From contig JAKJCD010000079.1 in assembly GCA_022706625.1 (NCBI GenBank), forward strand, positions 1 to 8,435: a stretch of DNA of 8,435 nt, read 5' to 3'. A program made the translations under genes and the position numbers. The notes below the pieces were generated by a model, which was not told where the DNA came from, made no database searches, and saw only the letters and a program-made list of their open reading frames with translations. Below are positions 1 through 7,142 of this stretch, one piece after another (positions within the stretch are counted from its first letter, which is position 1; the number at the start of each line of letters is the position of its first letter). This DNA is from Bacillota bacterium. GTDB taxonomy: Bacteria > Bacillota > Clostridia > Peptostreptococcales > Anaerovoracaceae.

Positions 1-228
1 TGCAATGATCAGCAGAGTGATCAAAGACAGCAGAATCGCAGCCAGGATCATGTTGGACCTTTGCTTGGACAGGCCGCATAACAAGGCGCAGCCCAGGCCT
101 GCAGACACAGAAAAAAGGCCTGTATAAAGAAACCCCGCCGGCGAGGTTTCCTCAAAACAGGCTATTTTTATTATGACCTCCATATAAATAATCGCTGCCG
201 GGAAAAAAAGGTATAGTGTTAGGGGCAT
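1..228 (-). CDS. LTA synthase-like membrane protein, N-terminal part (runs off left edge)
   Basis: Partial gene of which only the first 76 codons are in the window; the frame is open to base 1. The visible part is very hydrophobic, with three likely membrane helices at about residues 4-22, 34-53 and 60-76. The pattern 'YMEVIIK', then 'LYTGLFSVSAG', then an N-rich/basic turn ('KQRSN') and a third helix resembles the N-terminal membrane region of clostridial lipoteichoic acid synthase/phosphoglycerol transferase (LtaS-like, sulfatase-fold) proteins. Those proteins polymerise glycerol phosphate on the outer face of the membrane. The catalytic sulfatase domain would lie outside the window, so the assignment rests on the membrane part only. 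The ATG at 228 is chosen because AGAGGG lies 7 nt upstream; a GTG at 297 would add 23 residues but has no clear ribosome site. It lies downstream of the GAPDH gene on the same strand with no convincing terminator between. It could instead be another polytopic membrane protein. Confidence 0.55.
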   Translation of the reverse strand, partial: MPLTLYLFFPAAIIYMEVIIKIACFEETSPAGFLYTGLFSVSAGLGCALLCGLSKQRSNMILAAILLSLITLLIIA

Positions 229-265
229 TTTTTTACCCTCTGCTTTTACTGATATGATCTCTGTT

Positions 266-293
266 ATTATATATATAATCCAATTATTATAAA
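266..293 (-). promoter_or_regulatory. weak candidate promoter for the LTA-synthase-like gene
   Basis: In the AT-rich 118-bp gap after the GAPDH gene, the minus strand carries a perfect TATAAT (271-266) with a poor -35, TTTATA (293-288), at 16 bp. This would give a leader of about 30 nt before the ATG at 228. The surrounding run of alternating T and A makes chance TATAAT matches likely, and read-through from the upstream genes is an equally good explanation. Nothing else is seen in 229-346; a 4-bp stem just after the GAPDH stop codon is too weak to call a terminator. Confidence 0.25.
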
Positions 294-346
294 ACACATT
301 AATAAATACCGTATAGTATCCGCCTGCTCATAAGGATATTTATCTT

Positions 347-1600
347 CTAAATCAGGTTTTTATCAATGTATTTTGTCAATCTGCCGAGACAATTAACGTA
401 ACATCCGAACTCATTGTCATACCAGCCGAATATTTTTGCGTGGGTGACGGGCAGGTTAAGATCCTGCGCTGCATCAATCCCATAGTTCTTCAGCGTTGCC
501 ACATCCAGTGACAAAAATCCTGTCCGGGTGTGGTTCTCATGTCCTTCGATGACAATGGCCGCTTCCCGTCCCATCAGGTCTGTGGATACATTTTGAGCGT
601 CGCTGTAAACAAGCAGCCCCTTTTGAGCCCCTGCGGCAGCCTTGCGGTATAAATCATTAAGAAAATTGCGATTTATTACCGGATCCCCGTTGCCCGAAAG
701 TTCAGTCCGGAAAGTCAAATTCAGAGAAATCAAGGAAACCGTGCTGGTAGGGACCCTTATAGAATCGGCCATAAATCCCACCCTTTTTATTTCCGGCAAG
801 ACATCCTCCAGCGCGATGGCTGCTCCTGTAGAGGTGGGAATAATATTGTTGAATACCGAGCGATTTCTGCGCAGATCTTTGCTGCCTGCTTCCGGGGGAG
901 CATCAAGTATGTTTTGATTATTTGTAGCTGCATGGACGGTAGTCATGGAGGCGGTTATGATCCTTGCCGTTTCTTCGGTATCGAGCAGCGGCTTTACCAT
1001 GTGGGCAAGCCCTGTGGTAGTACAGCTTGCAGCGGAAATGATATGATGCTTCATGGGTGTGTAGATGAAATGATTGACCCCGTAAACCAGCATCGTGCTG
1101 TCTTCCGGTATTTTTTGCGTTGAATTTCCAAGCTTAAAAGGTGCGCTGACTATGACCTTTTCTGCTCCGGCTTCCAGATGGCCTCTAAGACTCCCTTTAG
1201 GATGGTCCGCAGGCAGGGATGGATCGAGAAATTTACCCGTGCAGTCCACCACAATTCTCGCCCCATTTTTTGACCAATCAATATCCCTTGGGTTCCTTGC
1301 CTTTTTCAGTATCCTAACCGGGATCCCATTCATTTCTATAATACATTCGGATTGATCCAACACCTTAACATCGCAGCTTTTTCCCGAGACCCCGTAAAGG
1401 AAGCGGTCCAGCGTCCCATAGGTTGAATCCGTTGTAAGATACTGTATGATATCATCGATTTTTTTTCCTATTTCCCGGCCTGCATTGATGACTATGCCGT
1501 CGTAGTATTTAAGGTTAAGGTGATTCCACAGTGTCAACTTCCCTATCCTGCCGACTCCGTTGATCCCCAGCATCCTTTTGTTTGGTAGATTCATGTTCAT
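347..1600 (-). CDS. enlarged, divergent glyceraldehyde-3-phosphate dehydrogenase
   Basis: Phosphorylating GAPDH family; the family reaction is interconversion of glyceraldehyde-3-phosphate, phosphate and NAD(P) with 1,3-bisphosphoglycerate. Visible motifs are the Rossmann start GINGVGRIG (residues 12-20), catalytic Cys193 in SAASCTTTGLAH, His223 in MTTVHAATNNQ, the phosphate-site loop IIPTSTGAA (253-261), Arg282 in RVPT and the closing GWYDNEFG (392-399). It has 417 residues against about 335 usually. The extra length is spread over insertions near 126-137, 157-168 and 235-240 and one before the C-terminal YDNE motif (about 345-385). Differences from textbook enzymes are Ala40 where NAD-specific enzymes have Asp after the second strand (INA instead of IND), CTTTG instead of CTTNC, and Ile262 where AAK is normal. 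The start is the ATG at 1600, with GGGAGGG (1612-1606) 5 nt upstream. It lies 47 bp downstream of the phosphotransferase gene and is probably in its operon. I leave the symbol blank because the subgroup (gapA or gapB-like) is unclear; the family call is firm. Confidence 0.9.
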   Translation of the reverse strand: MNMNLPNKRMLGINGVGRIGKLTLWNHLNLKYYDGIVINAGREIGKKIDDIIQYLTTDSTYGTLDRFLYGVSGKSCDVKVLDQSECIIEMNGIPVRILKKARNPRDIDWSKNGARIVVDCTGKFLDPSLPADHPKGSLRGHLEAGAEKVIVSAPFKLGNSTQKIPEDSTMLVYGVNHFIYTPMKHHIISAASCTTTGLAHMVKPLLDTEETARIITASMTTVHAATNNQNILDAPPEAGSKDLRRNRSVFNNIIPTSTGAAIALEDVLPEIKRVGFMADSIRVPTSTVSLISLNLTFRTELSGNGDPVINRNFLNDLYRKAAAGAQKGLLVYSDAQNVSTDLMGREAAIVIEGHENHTRTGFLSLDVATLKNYGIDAAQDLNLPVTHAKIFGWYDNEFGCYVNCLGRLTKYIDKNLI

Positions 1601-1647
1601 TTTTTCCCTCCCGTTTTTTATTTCCGGTCTCGCTTTTTACCGATTCA

Positions 1648-4600
1648 TCAGATCTGCAACTCCGTCCTGATCTCATAATGCCCTTCATAAACATTGCCAG
1701 CATCACCGTCTATTGATATTGCATCACCTGCAGCAAGTTCATGACCGTTTATGACGCAGGTCTTTTCCTCCTCATTTACTCTCAGTCCTTTGCAGTTGAC
1801 AATGCATACCTTTCCCAATCCTGCGGCAGCAACTGCAGCATGAGATGTGGTCCCGCCCTTCCCTGTAATCAGACCGTCACAGTTGAAAATCAACGGAATA
1901 TCATCAGGAACCGTATCCGGCCGCACCAGTATTACCTTGCCTGTGTGATCTTTTTGTTTAAACACTTTAAGGTCTTTCATATCAAAAGCAAGGACTCCCG
2001 AAAGCACGCCGCTGCTTACGCCTATTCCCCGCCCTACAAGCTTCATTTCAGAACTTGGCTTCACGAAAGCATCCATTGACTTCTGCTTCTTGAAATTCTG
2101 ATTCCTGGTCTGCAATATATACAGGTCCTCGGCCCTGTCTGATTCAAAAGTGAACTCCATCTCCTGATGAACGAAACCGTGTTGTTCGATAAGCTGTGTC
2201 GCATAAACTACAAGAGCCTCATAAATGCGGGGGAATGCGGATTCGAGGGAAAGGCTGCTGTCTATATTGTATTTCTTGCGTTGGTTTTCTGTAATGGGCA
2301 GGGTGTTTACAAGCCCTGCCACCACATCTTCACCCTGGCTGCACAGAGCAAAGTCGCCGTAAAGGTTAACACCCGAATGTCCGTTAAATGGGCTGTTGGT
2401 AAACACCACTCCTGTCCCTGAATTCGTTGAAAGGTTCCCCAGCGCCATTTGCTGGACAAGCACGGCTGTGCCCCATTCATCTGCCACCTGCATATGATTG
2501 CGGTAATAAACAGCACTCTTAGAGGACCAGGATTCCAGCACGCTTTTGATCGACTGTTTAAGCTGGAGAAAAGGATCGTTTTCAATCTCTATGCCCTTAT
2601 CCGAAAGCAGTCCTTTATAGTCGTAAGCTATCTTCTTCATCTGCTCTTCCGTAAACTGGATTTTAAGCTCCACGCCCCAGCGATCTTTATGATCCAGTAT
2701 GATCCGATCAAAAGTATCCCTTTCAATGCCGTAAGCCATGCCCCAGCTTTGAAGAAATCGCCTGTAACAATCCCATGCCGTCCAGCCGTAGCCTTTTCTC
2801 AGGCTCAGTCTTTCAGCAATCTCATCGTTCATCCCAACATTCAAAAATGTTTTCATAGCCCCCGGCATCGAAATGGAAGAGCCCGAGCGCACGGAGAAAA
2901 ACAAAGGATTTTCGGGATCTCCATAGTTTTTCCCTGCAAGCTTCTCGATATGCTTTATATTATTCATTATCATCCTGCTGAATTCATGGTTGATATGAGG
3001 ATGGCTATAAATGATATCCTTATGCCTAAAAACCTCCGTTGTCAGTACAAAACCCGAAGGCACGGGGAAACCGTATCGGATAAGCTTTTTAAGGAAAAAT
3101 GCCTTGGCTCCCAAAAAAACAGGATTATCCATCTCTTCGGATGTTTGGCTCAAAAGGCTGAAGGTGAGATCGGGATCATAGGTCATCATGCTTTCGATGA
3201 ACGAATGTGAATAAGTATCCAGCATGTTTCTCAGGTTGCCCAGCGTATTTGTGATAAAGTTGTCTAAATCCTGTACTAAAAAAGCGGAAGCAAGGTTATC
3301 CCGTAAAAACTTCTCGGATTCCATATAATAGCTTTGGCGCTCTTCTGTCTCGGTCCGGCCCTCGGCGGATGAAAAGATCCGTGGGATGATCCGTTTAAGA
3401 GCACTTTCATAAACATCAAAAAAGTACTCGTTTATGATCTGCTTTATATCCTGGGCCATAAACTGAAATATGTTCATGTATTGATCCAGGGAGAAGCTTG
3501 GGGAGGTCAGGCTGTATTTCAGCATATCAAGGTGGGAATTGAACCCCTGATTATAAATGCCGTCCAATTCCAGGCCGATGCGGAACAACTCAAGTACATC
3601 GTATATATGACGGAAGGTTCTTGCCGTTATATATTCCGGATTAACAGTATGCAAAAGCTCCACCATGAGTTTAGCTGCCGTCTTCTCCAAGCGGTACGTC
3701 ATTCCCAGAGCCTCAAACTTAGGTTCAATATACTGGCCGTACATGGAAGGTATGCCCGCTGCGATATGACGTTTATAATATATGTTTTCCAGAGCCTCGC
3801 TCTGTTTAGGATCCAGTATTACTTTTTTCAGCTTATTCATAAACTCATAAATCTGCTGTATCGCTTCTTTAGTTTTATGGTTTTCGAGGTTTTCTTTGAG
3901 TATATTAAGATTCTCATTGGAACAAAGTCCGCTGCTTCTCATAACGGAAAGAACATCCTCAGATTCGAGAGAATACTTCTCCGTGAGCAGGATATGGACC
4001 TGGAAGATATAAAGTACTCGTTTCTTTTCCCGCTCGCTCCCAACGGATATTTTCGCCAGCGCATTTTCTATATTTTCTATCTCAGCTGAAAGCAGCATCT
4101 TTGGTGTCATGTCCATCCGATCGCAGAGCGCCTTCATAATTTCATTTACGGATATAAACCACTCGTTCTCCTGATCGAGCCATTCATATACATCTTCCGG
4201 CACCGATCCGTAAAGCCGCTCCTTGGAGCCGTCGAACCAATACTCGATGATTTTGCCGGTCAACAGGATATGTGTATTGTTGCTCTCCGTATGGGTTTGC
4301 TTCCTCAAAAAATGGATCAGTCTGTCTTTACGCATCGACAACTCATCGATTGCGGTCGATATCTCCCTCAGCCTTCCCTCAGCTCCGATATCCCTGAAAT
4401 AGACGGGGAATATCCTCGCAAGCTGTTTCATCTCACGATAGACCGGTTCGATATCCGCATTGAGAAGTTTTGTCACATCCCTTTGGAAAAGATCTGTGTC
4501 GGAAATAAAGATCCCGCCAAGCTTCAGATTTACGATGAGTGCAGCAAGGAGCTCCCTCATTGCCGATGGCGCATATTCAATGAGTTCAAGCCATACTCTG

Positions 4601-5745
4601 ATATTCTTCACATGGCTTGTGTTGATTCTTATCTGCCAATCACTGTTCAGGGTCATAGCCCCGGGGGAATGAAAGCCCAGTTTTACTAACCCTTTAATAA
4701 AATAACTGATAATAGCCTGGTTCCCGGTATCGATGATTCCCTTGCCTAAAGTCGTAATGCAATCTAAAACAGTACCGCCGTGCTCTTCGCCCAGCTCTTG
4801 AAACTGTTCCATAATAGTATCTAAAAACCCCGTAATATCGTCTTCATCCAGTTCTGTAAAAACATTGCGCAGGTTGCGGTTCATGTCATAGAGCAGGTGG
4901 TCGTTTAAGTGTGACATCCCCGGCAGATGCAACAAGTAGTATAAATAATAGATAGTTTCCAAATAAGAATCGAACCGCTCGGTAAAGCTGCGAAAATAAT
5001 TTGAAATATCGTTATAGAACATCAGGTTGCTGATTTTTTTCCAATCATCAGCTTCGGCAAGTCCTTCTCTGAGTTTTTTAAAAAACGGCTTTCCGAGTTC
5101 AGCGATGCTTGCGGCATCCATTTGATGAAACAGATGCCTTTTAGCCTGATACCATTCGTCTATTTTTGCTGTGGATTCCCAATAGTCGATGCAGCGCAAC
5201 AGAATATCGGCGGTCAGCTCTGTTAAGGCCTGTTCAAAATCCGGAAGCCGTGCGATCTTATTGAGATATGTCTTGAAGTATCCGGAATTTCTGATATACA
5301 AAAGCTCATGCTTCGTTACTGTAGCACGTATCAACTCTATGCAGCGCTTTATTATCGTTTCTGGGAATTCCTCCAGATTTGCCAGCCGGTCTATATATTT
5401 GATCAAAGTTTTAATGAGCAGCTCCCTTGCGCTCTCATCCATTTCCGAATCGAAGAGTCCGATAAAAATATCCACCATTACAGAAAGCGCACGCTCCGAT
5501 TCCGCCACCGAATTATAGAACCAAAGATCGGTCAGACATATACTATGAAGGGAATCTATGACATACAGGTCGTTTCTGTATTTATGATTGAGCTCGGTTA
5601 TAAACTCTTTAGTTCGCTTGTTTATTCCCCATTTGGAACTTGAAAGATCTATAAACCATTGCTGTTCTTCCGGTATTTCAATTTCGACCTCCCTGGTCCG
5701 TGCCAGGTTCGCCTCTAAAGCTTTTGATAAAAAGCCTTCCGCCAT
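1648..5745 (-). CDS. PPDK-related phosphotransferase: long helical N-terminus, ATP-grasp, phosphohistidine domain, no PEP/pyruvate barrel
   Basis: A 1365-residue protein. Residues about 1-870 are leucine-, glutamate- and tyrosine-rich, apparently all helical, with no motif I recognise. Residues 877-1215 match the ATP-grasp nucleotide-binding domain of pyruvate phosphate dikinase/PEP synthase: GAKAFFLKKL with Lys881, GFPVPSGF (892-899), SVRSGSSISMPG (951-962), GNLSTNSGTGVVFT (1103-1116), GEDVVAG (1138-1144) and EMEFTF...LQTRN with Glu1195, Gln1212 and Arg1214. Residues 1235-1350 are the swivelling phosphohistidine domain, GKGGTTSHAAVAA (1295-1307), with His1302 as the expected phosphoacceptor. 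The protein stops at ELQI, so the roughly 350-residue C-terminal PEP/pyruvate TIM barrel of true PPDK is absent. By family it should autophosphorylate on His1302 from ATP; the final acceptor is unknown. The start ATG at 5745 has AGGAGAG (5757-5751) 5 nt upstream, and the gene ends in tandem TGA TGA. No frameshift or internal stop is seen. It is first in a minus-strand unit with the GAPDH gene. Automated labels would probably read 'PEP/pyruvate-binding domain protein' or 'pyruvate phosphate dikinase', the latter being an over-call. Confidence 0.9.
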   Translation of the reverse strand: MAEGFLSKALEANLARTREVEIEIPEEQQWFIDLSSSKWGINKRTKEFITELNHKYRNDLYVIDSLHSICLTDLWFYNSVAESERALSVMVDIFIGLFDSEMDESARELLIKTLIKYIDRLANLEEFPETIIKRCIELIRATVTKHELLYIRNSGYFKTYLNKIARLPDFEQALTELTADILLRCIDYWESTAKIDEWYQAKRHLFHQMDAASIAELGKPFFKKLREGLAEADDWKKISNLMFYNDISNYFRSFTERFDSYLETIYYLYYLLHLPGMSHLNDHLLYDMNRNLRNVFTELDEDDITGFLDTIMEQFQELGEEHGGTVLDCITTLGKGIIDTGNQAIISYFIKGLVKLGFHSPGAMTLNSDWQIRINTSHVKNIRVWLELIEYAPSAMRELLAALIVNLKLGGIFISDTDLFQRDVTKLLNADIEPVYREMKQLARIFPVYFRDIGAEGRLREISTAIDELSMRKDRLIHFLRKQTHTESNNTHILLTGKIIEYWFDGSKERLYGSVPEDVYEWLDQENEWFISVNEIMKALCDRMDMTPKMLLSAEIENIENALAKISVGSEREKKRVLYIFQVHILLTEKYSLESEDVLSVMRSSGLCSNENLNILKENLENHKTKEAIQQIYEFMNKLKKVILDPKQSEALENIYYKRHIAAGIPSMYGQYIEPKFEALGMTYRLEKTAAKLMVELLHTVNPEYITARTFRHIYDVLELFRIGLELDGIYNQGFNSHLDMLKYSLTSPSFSLDQYMNIFQFMAQDIKQIINEYFFDVYESALKRIIPRIFSSAEGRTETEERQSYYMESEKFLRDNLASAFLVQDLDNFITNTLGNLRNMLDTYSHSFIESMMTYDPDLTFSLLSQTSEEMDNPVFLGAKAFFLKKLIRYGFPVPSGFVLTTEVFRHKDIIYSHPHINHEFSRMIMNNIKHIEKLAGKNYGDPENPLFFSVRSGSSISMPGAMKTFLNVGMNDEIAERLSLRKGYGWTAWDCYRRFLQSWGMAYGIERDTFDRIILDHKDRWGVELKIQFTEEQMKKIAYDYKGLLSDKGIEIENDPFLQLKQSIKSVLESWSSKSAVYYRNHMQVADEWGTAVLVQQMALGNLSTNSGTGVVFTNSPFNGHSGVNLYGDFALCSQGEDVVAGLVNTLPITENQRKKYNIDSSLSLESAFPRIYEALVVYATQLIEQHGFVHQEMEFTFESDRAEDLYILQTRNQNFKKQKSMDAFVKPSSEMKLVGRGIGVSSGVLSGVLAFDMKDLKVFKQKDHTGKVILVRPDTVPDDIPLIFNCDGLITGKGGTTSHAAVAAAGLGKVCIVNCKGLRVNEEEKTCVINGHELAAGDAISIDGDAGNVYEGHYEIRTELQI

Positions 5746-5764
5746 TTTAACTCTCCTGTAAATC

Positions 5765-5790
5765 GGCGGGACCTTTCACCCGGTCCGGCC
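5765..5790 (-). promoter_or_regulatory. inverted repeat / possible leader hairpin upstream of the phosphotransferase gene
   Basis: On the minus strand the leader reads GGC-c-GGACC, an 8-nt loop, then GGTCC-c-GCC. This is a GC-rich stem of 5 bp plus 3 bp with one C.C mismatch. It lies between the predicted transcription start (about 5793) and the ribosome site at 5757-5751. It has no following U-run, so it is not an intrinsic terminator. It could be an mRNA 5' stabilising stem or a repressor operator. Confidence 0.4.
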
Positions 5791-5799
5791 TTTTAACTT

Positions 5800-5829
5800 A
5801 TTATAACACAACCTTCGGCTAAGGGTAAA
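5800..5829 (-). promoter_or_regulatory. probable sigma-A promoter for the phosphotransferase-GAPDH unit
   Basis: The minus strand has a perfect TATAAT (5805-5800) preceded by TGT, which makes an extended -10. TTTACC (5829-5824, four of six matches to TTGACA) lies 18 bp upstream. The start point would be near 5793, giving a leader of about 48 nt before the ATG at 5745. It is the only good promoter-like match found upstream of this gene. Confidence 0.5.
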
Positions 5830-5860
5830 AGCTTCTTTGGTTGAAAAAACAATCTAAATA

Positions 5861-5890
5861 TTGTGCGATTTATGCCGATAATGCTATAAT
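5861..5890 (+). promoter_or_regulatory. probable sigma-A promoter for the HD-GYP gene
   Basis: TTGTGC (5861-5866), an 18-bp spacer, then a perfect TATAAT (5885-5890) with a TGC extended -10 just before it. The start would fall near 5897, leaving an untranslated leader of about 68 nt. It lies back-to-back with the minus-strand promoter, with about 31 bp between the two -35 boxes. Confidence 0.6.
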
Positions 5891-5927
5891 ATTGCCATTA
5901 AACGTCGTTGCGGCGAATTTGGCAGCG

Positions 5928-5940
5928 GATTTGTCAAATC
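5928..5940 (+). promoter_or_regulatory. 13-bp perfect palindrome in the HD-GYP leader
   Basis: GATTTG-T-CAAATC, with 6-bp arms around one central base. It is about 30 bases after the predicted transcription start and 11 bases before the ribosome binding site. The 1-nt centre makes it a better dimer-binding DNA site than an RNA hairpin. A site this short can occur by chance. Confidence 0.3.
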
Positions 5941-5951
5941 AACTGTATTTT

Positions 5952-5957
5952 GGGAGG
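5952..5957 (+). promoter_or_regulatory. ribosome binding site deciding the HD-GYP start
   Basis: GGGAGG lies 7 nt before the ATG at 5965. An in-frame ATG at 5959 is only 1 nt from it, and the in-frame TTG at 5908, which would add 19 residues, lies upstream of it. The site therefore supports 5965. Confidence 0.75.
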
Positions 5958-5964
5958 AATGCAC

Positions 5965-7032
5965 ATGAGATATGTACCGATAAACTGTATAAGAGAAGGC
6001 ATGTTATTAGGCGATAACCTTTATAATACTATCGGCAACCTGATGCTTTCCAAGGGCCAGATCCTTACCCCCGATTTGATTAGCGCAATAAAACGCCAGA
6101 AGTTCAACGGCATTTACATAGACGATGATATTTCCAAGGACATAGAGGTCATCAATCTTATAAATGATAAGCTCAAGGCTGATTCGGTAAAAGCCATAAG
6201 AGATACTTTTATTTATGCCGAAAGAAAAAGCAGAATAAGAAAAAAGGATATTGAAATCGCAAAATCCCAAATTAAACTTATTGTGGATGAAATTTTCGAT
6301 AATAAGGATCTTATGGTAAACATGGTCGACTTAAAAGCCTTTGACGATTATACATATTACCACTCGGTAAATGTGGCGGTTTTATCCATTGTTCTTGGTG
6401 TCGCACTTGATTTCGGTAAGGATGAGCTATGTGTTTTAGGCTTTGCTGCATTACTTCACGATATCGGTAAAGTCTTTGTAGACAAAACAATACTCAATAA
6501 ACCTGATACTTTGACTGAAATGGAATTTAAGAAAATGAAATCCCACTGCCTTTTGGGCTACAATTATATAAGAAAAGAATTTGGCGTACCCATCGAGGCT
6601 TATTTGGGCATATTAGACCACCATGAAAAATACGGAGGCGGCGGCTATCCCAACGATATCAAAGAAAACGAGATCTCGCTTTATGGAAGGATCATCGCAA
6701 TAGCGGATGTCTATGATGCCCTGACATCTGAGAGGCCTTACCGTAAAGCCATGCTTCCGTCAGAGGCTATGGAATATGTAATGGGGGCGACAATGTCCTA
6801 CTTTGATCCGAATATCGTAAGCATATTTGTGCGCAAGATCGCTCCTTACCCCATAGGGACCTGTGTCAAGCTCAGCAACGGCCTGGTGGGCATCGTAATG
6901 GAAAACTACGAAGAGCTTAACCTGCGGCCGAAGGTCAGGATTTTTCAGGATGGCGATAAGAAAATAAAACCCTACGAAATCCAGCTTTCCGATCACCAGT
7001 CTTTGAATGTGACAGTTGTTGAATTGATTTAA
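5965..7032 (+). CDS. HD-GYP domain protein, probable cyclic-di-GMP phosphodiesterase
   Basis: A 355-residue soluble protein with no signal peptide or membrane helix. Residues 1-115 form an N-terminal region with no classical receiver, PAS or GAF motif I can see (starting RYVPINCIREGMLLG). The HD-GYP core covers about 120-290: His133 in YYHSVNVA, the metal pair His165-Asp166 in LLHDIGK with Lys169, His194, His219-His220 in DHHEKYGGGGYP, GYP at 227-229 and IADVYDALTSERPYR (246-260). All expected metal ligands are present, so hydrolysis of cyclic-di-GMP (to pGpG or GMP) is likely, although some family members act on related dinucleotides. The last 60 residues hold the small 'YPIGTCVKLSNG..GIV' segment common after such domains. 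It is monocistronic: its own promoter lies at 5861-5890 and a terminator hairpin at 7078-7120. It is divergent from the phosphotransferase gene. No GEMM-type riboswitch is visible in the leader. Confidence 0.9.
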   Translation: MRYVPINCIREGMLLGDNLYNTIGNLMLSKGQILTPDLISAIKRQKFNGIYIDDDISKDIEVINLINDKLKADSVKAIRDTFIYAERKSRIRKKDIEIAKSQIKLIVDEIFDNKDLMVNMVDLKAFDDYTYYHSVNVAVLSIVLGVALDFGKDELCVLGFAALLHDIGKVFVDKTILNKPDTLTEMEFKKMKSHCLLGYNYIRKEFGVPIEAYLGILDHHEKYGGGGYPNDIKENEISLYGRIIAIADVYDALTSERPYRKAMLPSEAMEYVMGATMSYFDPNIVSIFVRKIAPYPIGTCVKLSNGLVGIVMENYEELNLRPKVRIFQDGDKKIKPYEIQLSDHQSLNVTVVELI

Positions 7033-7077
7033 TGATGTTTTCCGGGTACTCCATACTCAAGGTAAACTACTTAAACA

Positions 7078-7120
7078 AATGCTCCCTTCATTAGTTAAAC
7101 GCTAATTTGAAGGGAGCATT
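7078..7120. terminator. strong hairpin, bidirectional terminator between convergent genes
   Basis: Perfect 13-bp arms (7078-7090 and 7108-7120, core TGCTCCCTTCA/TGAAGGGAGCA), continued by TTAG/CTAA (7091-7094 and 7102-7105) with a 2-nt bulge and a 7-nt loop. On the plus strand the tail is TTATCCTGTGTTTT; on the minus strand it is TTTGTTTAAG. Both are only moderately T-rich. The hairpin lies 45 bp after the HD-GYP stop codon and 22 bp after the stop of the convergent metallophosphoesterase gene, which fits termination from both sides. Confidence 0.85.
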
Positions 7121-7142
7121 ATCCTGTGTTTTCAGCTGCCGA

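Noticed and set aside
301..346. Terminator after the GAPDH gene
   Set aside because: Only a 4-bp stem (ATAC/GTAT) can be formed before a short T-rich stretch, too weak to call.
642..1355. Several plus-strand frames of 69-91 codons
   Set aside because: They are all antisense to the GAPDH gene, which has conserved catalytic motifs along its whole length.
1515..1706. Minus-strand frame of 63 codons across the junction of the two metabolic genes
   Set aside because: It overlaps both the end of the phosphotransferase and the start of the GAPDH in another frame; the charged, low-complexity product shows no family features.
2449..3210. Plus-strand open frame of 253 codons
   Set aside because: It lies wholly antisense to the ATP-grasp part of the phosphotransferase gene, whose motifs are unmistakable. 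It has no recognisable domain and no ribosome site of note.
3481..4089. Plus-strand open frame of 202 codons
   Set aside because: It is antisense to the long helical region of the phosphotransferase; the composition is that of a shadow frame and no motif is seen.
5891..5950. Possible cyclic-di-GMP riboswitch in the HD-GYP leader
   Set aside because: The leader is too short and lacks the conserved GEMM-I blocks and tetraloop/receptor elements; only short stems are seen.
5908..5964. Longer HD-GYP start at TTG 5908
   Set aside because: It would lie only about 11 bases after the predicted transcription start and upstream of the strong GGGAGG site, which fits the ATG at 5965.
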